Translations under genes and position numbers: made by a program
Notes under the pieces: generated by a model
The model's input: only the letters and a program-made list of their open reading frames with translations
What the model was told of the DNA's origin: nothing
The model's database searches: none
DNA from: JBCCFK01 sp965262315
Lineage (GTDB): Bacteria > Actinomycetota > Acidimicrobiia > Acidimicrobiales > UBA8592
Direction of reading: 5' to 3'
DNA: 11,838 nt
Assembly: GCA_965262315.1 (NCBI GenBank)
Contig: CBDHFJ010000049.1
Coordinates: 1-11,838, forward strand
Part shown: positions 6,381-11,838 of the stretch, piece by piece
How positions within the stretch are numbered: position 1 is the first letter of the stretch
How the letters are laid out: every line of letters starts with the position of its first letter

Positions 6381-7401
6381 CGGCGTCTCCTTCTCAGGTG
6401 GGGTGCGAGTGCGGGTGGGGTCCAGCCGGTGTCGGCCGGGTTGAGATCGATGCCGGGGGCCACGATGGCGTCGATGGCATCGAGCGTGTCGTCGTCGAGG
6501 CGGACCTCGACGGCGCCGAGCAGGTCGGCGAGTTGGTCCTCGGTGCGGGGTCCGATCAGTGCCGCGGTGACGGCCGGGTGTTCGACGTTCCAGGCCAGGG
6601 CCATGTGGGTCAGCGACAAGCCGGCCTCGGCGGCCACGGCTGTGAGCGCCTCGACCGCATCGAACTTGGCATCGTTGCCTCCGTCGAAGTGGTCGGGGTT
6701 GGTGTCACCCCGGCTCCCGGCCGGCGCCGGCTGGTTGCGGGTGTACTTGCCCGTCAGCCAGCCGCCGCTGAGGGGACTCCAGGTGAGCACGCCCATACCG
6801 TGCGACTGCGCGGTCGGCAGGACTGCGGCCTCGATCCCACGGCAGAGGATCGAGTACGGCGGCTGCTCGCTGTGGGGCCCGATCAACCCACCACGATCAG
6901 CGGCCCAGTGGGCGGCCACGAGGTCCTCGGCGGGGAACGTCGACGTGCCCCAGGCGCGGATCTTGCCGGCCCGCACCAGGTCGGTCAGCGCGCCGACGGT
7001 CTCGTCCAGCGACACCGTGGGGTCCGGCCGGTGCGCCTGGTAGAGGTCGATGTGGTCGACGCCGAGGCGCCGCAGGCTGTCCTCGACTGCCCGCATGATC
7101 CAGCGTCGGGAGTTCCCCCGCCGGTTGGGGTCGTCGTGGTCGCCCACCGGGTGGTGGAACTTGGTGCAGAGAACGACGTCGTCGCGGCGGGTCCCCCGAT
7201 GGCCCTGCCGACGATCTCCTCGTTCTGGCCATCGGCGTACATGTCGGCCGTGTCGACCAGGTTGATCCCGGCGTCGAGCGCGCCGTTGATGATGCGCTGG
7301 CACTCCCCGAGATCGGTGTTGCCCCACGCGCCCAGGACCATGGCCCCCAGCCCGAATCGGCTCACGTGCATGCCGGTGCGGCCGAGCGGGCGCGTCTCCA
7401 T
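6377..7401 (-). pseudogene. Aldo/keto reductase with one frame break
   Basis: A single +1 correction gives a 341-residue aldo/keto reductase of normal length. The first part (METRPLGRTGMHVSRFGLGA...) reads in one frame to about residue 69 (GRAIG). The rest (TRRDDVVLCTKFHH...) is in another frame. The junction is at a run of five C on the + strand (7193-7197, five G in the gene); a sixth G restores IGGTRRDD. All four catalytic residues are then present: Asp50 and Tyr55 (DTADMY), Lys81 (CTKF) and His124 (YQAHRP). IGPRTEDQ (283-290) is the usual NADP-binding segment. It would reduce a carbonyl using NADPH in the cytosol. The ATG at 7401 stands 2 bp after the permease stop (TAGCGATG) and the stop overlaps the next ATG, so it belongs to the importer operon. 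A homopolymer error is the likeliest cause of the break. Confidence 0.87.
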
Positions 7402-7403
7402 CG

Positions 7404-8339
7404 CTACTTGAGCCCCCGGATGAACGGCCGGGCGAGCGCCGCAGGCGGTCGCACCCGGGTGGCGAAGATCGCCATACCGAAGATCGTGACCAGGAACGGC
7501 AGCGCCTGGAGAAACTCGCTGTTGACCTGGTCGTAGCCGAGCACCTGCAGCGACAGCCGGAACGACAAGGCGGCGGCGAACACGATGCAGCCGGCCACGG
7601 TGCCCTTGAGCGTCCAGCCGCCGAAGATCACCGCGGCGATGGCGATGAAGCCACGACCCGAGACGATGCCCGGATCGAAGCGCCCGACCTGAACGAACAC
7701 CAGGTATGCGCCGCCGAGTCCGGACGTCACGCCCGTCCAGTAGATCGTCTGGCGACGACGCTTGTTGACGTCGATGCCCGAGACGTCAGCCGACTGCGGG
7801 TCCTCGCCTGATGCCCGGACCTCGAGACCCCACCGGGTGCGGAACATCAGCCACCAACTGAACGGCACCAGCAGGTAGAGGAGATAGAACGGCCAGGGCT
7901 GGCCGAACAACGCCTGGCCGACGAGCGGGATGTCCGACAGGACCGGGATGTCCCAGGTGCTCGCCGCCTTGGTGACGGTGTCGATCTCGCGGTCGAGGAA
8001 CCCCACCAGGCCGAGCAGGAGGATGTTGAGGGTGAGGCCGACGACGAACTGGTCGGCCGGGAGGCGGTGGCTCATCTCCGCTTGCACCGCGGCCACGATC
8101 ATGCCGCCCAGCGCACCGGCGACCAGGGCGACGGCGACCGATTCGGTCAAGTCGTAGCCGACGGCGCTGGTGAACGCGCCGGCGAGCAGCATGCCCTCGA
8201 CCGAGATGTTGATCGTGCCGGCGCGCTCGGCCACCCATTCGCCGGACGCGGCGAACAGCAGCAGGCCGGCGAACAGCGCCGCGTTGAGATAGGTCGAGTC
8301 GGAGGTGAAGATCTCCCAGACCGCTTCGAAGAACGCCAT
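7404..8339 (-). CDS. ABC importer permease, nucleoside/BMP type (NupQ-like second permease)
   Basis: This encodes 311 residues with about eight or more hydrophobic segments, for example 19-32, 66-86, 98-115, 150-166, 199-217, 230-240, 246-260 and 280-293. It is an inner-membrane permease of the BPD_transp_2 family. The N-terminal EWVAERAGTINISVEGMLL (34-52) matches the shorter permease of BmpA-type nucleoside importers. The cytoplasmic loop GLEVRASGEDPQSADVSGI (171-189) is the EAA-like region that contacts the ATPase. It starts 11 bp after the other permease, with GGGGGG (8345-8350) 5 nt before the ATG, and is followed after 2 bp by the aldo/keto reductase. Sugar or branched-chain amino acid transport is possible for the fold, but gene order and motifs favour nucleoside-like substrates. 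Confidence 0.88.
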   Translation of the reverse strand: MAFFEAVWEIFTSDSTYLNAALFAGLLLFAASGEWVAERAGTINISVEGMLLAGAFTSAVGYDLTESVAVALVAGALGGMIVAAVQAEMSHRLPADQFVVGLTLNILLLGLVGFLDREIDTVTKAASTWDIPVLSDIPLVGQALFGQPWPFYLLYLLVPFSWWLMFRTRWGLEVRASGEDPQSADVSGIDVNKRRRQTIYWTGVTSGLGGAYLVFVQVGRFDPGIVSGRGFIAIAAVIFGGWTLKGTVAGCIVFAAALSFRLSLQVLGYDQVNSEFLQALPFLVTIFGMAIFATRVRPPAALARPFIRGLK

Positions 8340-8350
8340 GCTCGCCCCCC

Positions 8351-9442
8351 TCAGGTCCTGGCCATCGTGGCAGACCGGGCTCGCCTCCGGTCACGAACGA
8401 ACATGACCGCGGGCGGCACGAGCAGTGCCAGCACCAGGAAGCCCTGGATGACGTCGGTGATCAACCCCTCCACCCCGGTGCTGTTCACGAAGCTGGAGCC
8501 GGTGCGGAGCGCACCGAACACGAATGCCGCCGGGATGGCGGCGAGCGCCTTCTCCCGCGCGACCAGGGCGACCAGCAGCCCGGTCCAGCCGATGTTGGCC
8601 GAGAACCCCGGGACCAGCCGATAGTTGCCGAACTGGAAGCCGCCGCCCGCCAGCATCGCGGCGCCGGCGAGGCCGGCGAACGCGCCGGAGATGGCGAGCG
8701 CTGCGAGCCCGTAGGTGCGCTGGGACACGCCCGAACGTTGGGCGGCGCGGGGGTTGCGGCCGAGCATACGGAGCCGGAAACCGGGCACCGTGCGGGCAAG
8801 GACGAACCCGAGCGTGAGCGCGAGCCCGACGGCGAGGAAGACCGCGAACGGGATCTCGTTGCCGAAGATCCCGAGGTTCGGCAGCCGATTGTCCTCGGCG
8901 AGCTGTTCACTCACCTGGTTCCGGTTGCCACGGCTGGCTTCACCCGCCAACAGCAGGGACTGGTTCTTGAGCCCGTAGGCGACGGCTTGGGTGGCCACGG
9001 TCACCAGCAGCAACGTCGAGAGCACTTCGGGAACGCCCCGCCAGAAGCGCAACACGCCGGCGACCGAGGCCCAGACGGCACCGCCGATCGCACCGAAGAT
9101 CAGCAGGATCACGACGTTGACCGGGCCGGGGCCACCGATGCGGAACCCGAAGTACACGGCGAACGCCGTACCGATCAGCAGCTGGCCCTCCTGACCGATG
9201 TTCACCAGGCCGGCGCGCCCAGACACGATGGTGCCCAGCGCCACCAGCAGCATGGGCGCCGCCGCACCGAGCGTCTGGCCCCACCGGCCGGGACCGAACA
9301 GGCTGCCGTCGAACAAGGCGTCCATGACCGGCCACCAGTCGCCCCCGGTGGACACGACGAGAATCGCCGACAGCCCCAGTGCTGCGACGATGCTGACGAC
9401 GTACATGCCGACCCACTCGAGCGCCCGTGCGTTGCGATTCAT
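8351..9442 (-). CDS. ABC importer permease, nucleoside/BMP type (NupP-like first permease)
   Basis: This encodes 363 residues, the longer of the two permeases, as usual in this family. An N-terminal membrane segment (about 12-31) is followed by a periplasmic-side loop and the family motif SGRAGLVNIGQEGQLLIG (74-91). Further membrane spans lie at about 107-131, 140-156, 197-217, 243-267, 284-295 and 300-312, with a last one at 330-349. The cytoplasmic loop FRLRMLGRNPRAAQRSGVS (222-240) is the ATPase-coupling region. The C-terminus is basic. The ATG at 9442 overlaps the ATPase stop (ATGA). A longer in-frame extension upstream to 9775 runs over the ATPase gene and is rejected. It should form a heterodimer with the 311-residue permease in the membrane. 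Confidence 0.9.
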   Translation of the reverse strand: MNRNARALEWVGMYVVSIVAALGLSAILVVSTGGDWWPVMDALFDGSLFGPGRWGQTLGAAAPMLLVALGTIVSGRAGLVNIGQEGQLLIGTAFAVYFGFRIGGPGPVNVVILLIFGAIGGAVWASVAGVLRFWRGVPEVLSTLLLVTVATQAVAYGLKNQSLLLAGEASRGNRNQVSEQLAEDNRLPNLGIFGNEIPFAVFLAVGLALTLGFVLARTVPGFRLRMLGRNPRAAQRSGVSQRTYGLAALAISGAFAGLAGAAMLAGGGFQFGNYRLVPGFSANIGWTGLLVALVAREKALAAIPAAFVFGALRTGSSFVNSTGVEGLITDVIQGFLVLALLVPPAVMFVRDRRRARSATMART

Positions 9443-11040
9443 GCCGCCGCTCCGCCCATGAGCAGCCCGAGCCGCTCCAGGTCGGCATCGGCGCGATCCA
9501 TCTCTCCGACGACCTTGCCGCGATACATCACCGCGATGCGGTCGGAGAGGTCGAGGATCTCTTCGAGCTCGCTGGAGATCAACAGCACGGCTACCCCGCC
9601 GTCGGCGGCGGCCCGCAGGCGCTCGCCCATGTACTCGATGGCGCCCACGTCGAGACCGCGGGTGGGTTGGGCCGCGACGAGCACCTTGGGATGCTGGTCG
9701 AGCTCTCGGGCGAGCACGACCCGCTGCTGGTTGCCGCCCGACAGCGACCACAAGGGGGCGTCGGGGCCCGAACACTGGATGTCGAACTCCTCGATGAGGC
9801 GGCGAGCGTGCTCGTCCATCCGCCCGGCATCGAGCACGGTTCTGGTGGCGACGCGGGAGGGGTCGACCAGGACCAGGTTCTCGGCCACGGTCATGTCGAG
9901 GACGACGCCGGAGTCGTGGCGGTCCTCGGGGATGACGCCAACGCCGGCGCGAGCCATCGCCCCGGGGCGGCGAGTCGACACGGCAGCACCGTCGACGCTC
10001 ACGGTGCCCGAATGCAGAGGCACCAGGGATGACATGAGGTCACCCAGCGCCCGCTGTCCGTTGCCTTCGACCCCGGCGATGCCCAGGATCTCCCCGGGCC
10101 GGACCTCGAGGCTGAGACCATCGAGCACGGGAATGCCACGGCCGACCCGGGCGACGGCGTCGGAGATGCGGAGTGTCGGCTCGACCCCTGCGGGCACCGC
10201 GCCCACCGCACCGCCGGTATCAGCATCGGCCGGCGCGCTGAGGGTCCCGATGCCGAGCGCCGTCCGCTCGGCGCGCAGCGACACGTCGCGGCCGACCATC
10301 GCACGCGCGAGCGATGCGGCGTCGGTGTCGTCGGTCGACGTCCGCTCGACCACTGCTCCGTGCCGCATGATGGTGATGTCGTCGGTGGCGGTGAGCACCT
10401 CGTCGAGCTTGTGGCTCACGAGGACCACGGCTCGACCTTCGGCAGCAACGACGTCGCGGAACGACTCGAACAGCTGCTGGGACTCCTCGGGCGTCAGCAC
10501 CGAGGTGGGTTCGTCGAAGATCACGATCGTCGGATCGCGCCGCAGGCACTTGATGATCTCGACCCGCTGTCGCAGGCCGGCAGTCAACTCCCCGACCCGT
10601 GCGTCGGGGTCGATCTCGAGGCCGTAGTGCTCGCCGATCTCGCCCACTCGCTCGCGGACCGCTGCCGGATCGAGGCCGCCGGCCTCGCCCAGCGCCACGT
10701 TCTCCCACACCGACAGTGCATCGACCAGGCTGAAGTGCTGGTGCACCATGCCGATCCCGAGATCCGACGCCGCCAGCGGGTCGTTGATCTGGCGTCGCTC
10801 ACCGTGGATCTCGATGTGGCCCTGGTCGGGCAACACCAGCCCGATCAGGATCTTCATCAGTGTGGACTTGCCCGCACCGTTCTCGCCGAGGATCCCGTGG
10901 ATCCGACCGCGATGGAGCGCGAGATCGACGCCGTCGCATGCGCGGACGGGGCCGAAGTTCTTGCAGATCCCGTGGAGCGCCACAGCGGGGACCGACGCAG
11001 CTGCGCCGGTCCCCGCCATGTCAGGAGGAGATTGGTTCAC
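9439..11040 (-). CDS. Double-cassette ABC ATPase of a nucleoside/simple-sugar importer (NupO/RbsA-like)
   Basis: This encodes 533 residues with two tandem ABC domains. Cassette 1 is catalytically complete: Walker A GENGAGKST (52-60), Q-loop MVHQHFSLV (98-106), signature ELTAGLRQR (151-159), Walker B IVIFDEP (172-178) and H-loop His210 (LVSH). Cassette 2 has a degenerate Walker A lacking the lysine (AGVEGNGQR, 322-330), the signature LSGGNQQR (433-440) and VLVAAQPTRGLD (453-464), where Gln replaces the catalytic Glu. This asymmetry is normal for the family. The linker at about 265-288 is Ala/Gly/Pro-rich. It powers uptake at the cytoplasmic membrane face. The start is GTG 11040, overlapping the binding-protein stop (GTGA). 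ATG 11019 is an alternative but has no Shine-Dalgarno before it. The stop overlaps the permease start. Confidence 0.93.
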   Translation of the reverse strand: MNQSPPDMAGTGAAASVPAVALHGICKNFGPVRACDGVDLALHRGRIHGILGENGAGKSTLMKILIGLVLPDQGHIEIHGERRQINDPLAASDLGIGMVHQHFSLVDALSVWENVALGEAGGLDPAAVRERVGEIGEHYGLEIDPDARVGELTAGLRQRVEIIKCLRRDPTIVIFDEPTSVLTPEESQQLFESFRDVVAAEGRAVVLVSHKLDEVLTATDDITIMRHGAVVERTSTDDTDAASLARAMVGRDVSLRAERTALGIGTLSAPADADTGGAVGAVPAGVEPTLRISDAVARVGRGIPVLDGLSLEVRPGEILGIAGVEGNGQRALGDLMSSLVPLHSGTVSVDGAAVSTRRPGAMARAGVGVIPEDRHDSGVVLDMTVAENLVLVDPSRVATRTVLDAGRMDEHARRLIEEFDIQCSGPDAPLWSLSGGNQQRVVLARELDQHPKVLVAAQPTRGLDVGAIEYMGERLRAAADGGVAVLLISSELEEILDLSDRIAVMYRGKVVGEMDRADADLERLGLLMGGAAA

Positions 11041-11838
11041 CCGCCGGCGTAGGCCGCGCCCGAGATGGCACCCAGCTCGCCGTACAGGGCGTCGTCGAAG
11101 CTGGCCAGCAGGCCGAAGGCGTCACCGAGCGCCGCTTCCGCGTCCTGCGACGGGGCGCACAGCTCAGCACCATTGAGGCCCTGCTCAGTCGGGAACTGGA
11201 AGGTCGTGCCCTCGGTGAGGTCGCCGGCGATGATCAGGCGCAGGGCCTGAGCGGCATAGAGGCCGCCGTCGAAGACGATGCTGCCGGTCCAGTCGATCCC
11301 GTCGTCGCGGGAGCAGATGTCGGCCGGGCCGGCGGCGAACACCGCGATGCCCTCTTCGGTGGCCAGCTGGCCGACCGGCTCCAGCGCGCCGCCGAGGTAG
11401 GCGTAGGCCAGTGTCGCACCGTCAGCTGCGGCAGCGGTCAGCGCCGCCGTGGCGTTGCCGGCGTTGTCGAAGTCGAACGGGAAGTCACCGGTGGAGACGT
11501 ACTCCATGGTGAGGCTCGGATCGACCGTCTGCATGCCGAACACCGTGGCGTTGTAGGCCTCCTGCTCGAAGTTGATGTCGCAGCAACCGAGGAACACCGA
11601 CTGGGTGCTGCCCTGCTCGAGCATGACCTGACCCATCGCCACACCGGCGGTGTAGTGGATGGCGGCCCCCCAGTCGGTGGCCTGTGCCAGACCGGGAAGC
11701 TCTGGGAAGCCGGCGCCGCAGTTGCAGTACCAGAAGATGTCCGGGAAGGCCTCGGTGAGGTCCGGCAGCGGCTCGGCGATCTCGGAGGCGCCCACGAAGA
11801 TGATGTCCACACCCTGCTGGGCGAGGTCCGACATCGCC
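11037..11838 (-). CDS. BMP-family (BmpA-like) substrate-binding protein of the ABC importer, N-terminus missing
   Basis: The frame runs off the right edge, so the signal peptide and first part are not seen; about 266 C-terminal residues remain. They show the periplasmic-binding, BMP-type pattern: a strand-rich QGVDIIFVGASEIAEPL, then WGAAIHYTAGVAMGQVML and GIAVFAAGPADIC. Next come IVFDGGLYAAQALRLIIAG and a Gly/Ala-rich tail. The protein would capture the ligand outside the membrane and deliver it to the two permeases. It contains six cysteines (WYCNC, GCCD, DICS, ELCAP), many for this family, suggesting disulfides outside the cell. Its stop overlaps the ATPase start, so it heads, or is near the head of, the importer operon. 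The ATG at 11834 is internal and should not be taken as the start. Confidence 0.85.
   Translation of the reverse strand, partial: AMSDLAQQGVDIIFVGASEIAEPLPDLTEAFPDIFWYCNCGAGFPELPGLAQATDWGAAIHYTAGVAMGQVMLEQGSTQSVFLGCCDINFEQEAYNATVFGMQTVDPSLTMEYVSTGDFPFDFDNAGNATAALTAAAADGATLAYAYLGGALEPVGQLATEEGIAVFAAGPADICSRDDGIDWTGSIVFDGGLYAAQALRLIIAGDLTEGTTFQFPTEQGLNGAELCAPSQDAEAALGDAFGLLASFDDALYGELGAISGAAYAGG

Noticed and set aside
7185..7205. Programmed ribosomal frameshift in the aldo/keto reductase
   Set aside because: There is no slippery heptamer with a downstream structure, and this family is not known to use recoding. A missing base in a G run explains it more simply.
5532..7411. Two long + strand open frames (5532-7043 and 6398-7411)
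   Set aside because: They are antisense to the MDR and aldo/keto reductases; the protein sequences show no motif and have shadow-like composition.
8738..10627. 629-codon open frame on the + strand
   Set aside because: It is antisense to a permease and the ABC ATPase, with Ser/Arg/Thr-rich shadow composition and no domain.
1..11838. CRISPR arrays, tRNA or rRNA genes, riboswitches
   Set aside because: I saw no regularly spaced repeats and no cloverleaf or rRNA-like stretch. Almost all DNA is taken by protein genes; the few gaps hold only the hairpins listed.

Overview
This is a GC-rich window with strongly GC-biased third codon positions and several GTG starts. It also has an apparently F420-type luciferase-like oxidoreductase and near-zero-loop palindromes between genes. 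Together these suggest a high-GC actinobacterium, possibly of the Acidimicrobiia. That placement is an inference from style and gene content; no marker gene is present.

Layout, left to right. A + strand gene tail (ends at 61) and a small predicted lipoprotein (90-560, +) converge on a long block of nine minus-strand genes. Reading the minus strand in its own direction (right to left), the block starts with a BMP-family substrate-binding protein cut by the window edge (11037-11838). A double-cassette ABC ATPase (9439-11040) and two permeases (8351-9442, 7404-8339) follow. This is the gene order of nucleoside/purine importers of the BmpA/NupNOPQ type. The transcript continues without a real gap into an aldo/keto reductase (6377-7401, frame broken once) and an MDR-superfamily reductase (5346-6380). 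These six genes overlap by 4 bp or lie 2-11 bp apart, so they look like one translationally coupled operon.

A 137-bp intergenic stretch with two hairpins follows, one of them a perfect 42-bp palindrome. Then comes an O-methyltransferase-like gene (4105-5209) whose frame is broken twice. A perfect 48-bp palindrome (4053-4100) separates it from a three-gene group: a metal-dependent amidohydrolase (2641-4032), a luciferase-like flavin/F420 oxidoreductase (1600-2631) and an isopenicillin-N-synthase-like 2-oxoglutarate/Fe(II) oxygenase (620-1600).

How the genes may work together (inference): the importer would take up a nucleoside- or N-heterocycle-like compound. The amidohydrolase, LLM oxidoreductase, 2OG oxygenase and the two reductases would then process it. 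The substrate cannot be read from the sequence. The most notable observations are the uncharacterised transporter/enzyme combination, the two loopless palindromes bracketing the damaged methyltransferase, an amidohydrolase lacking the usual H-x-x-E glutamate, and three frame breaks that are either sequence errors or real decay. I found no CRISPR array, tRNA, rRNA, insertion sequence or phage gene.
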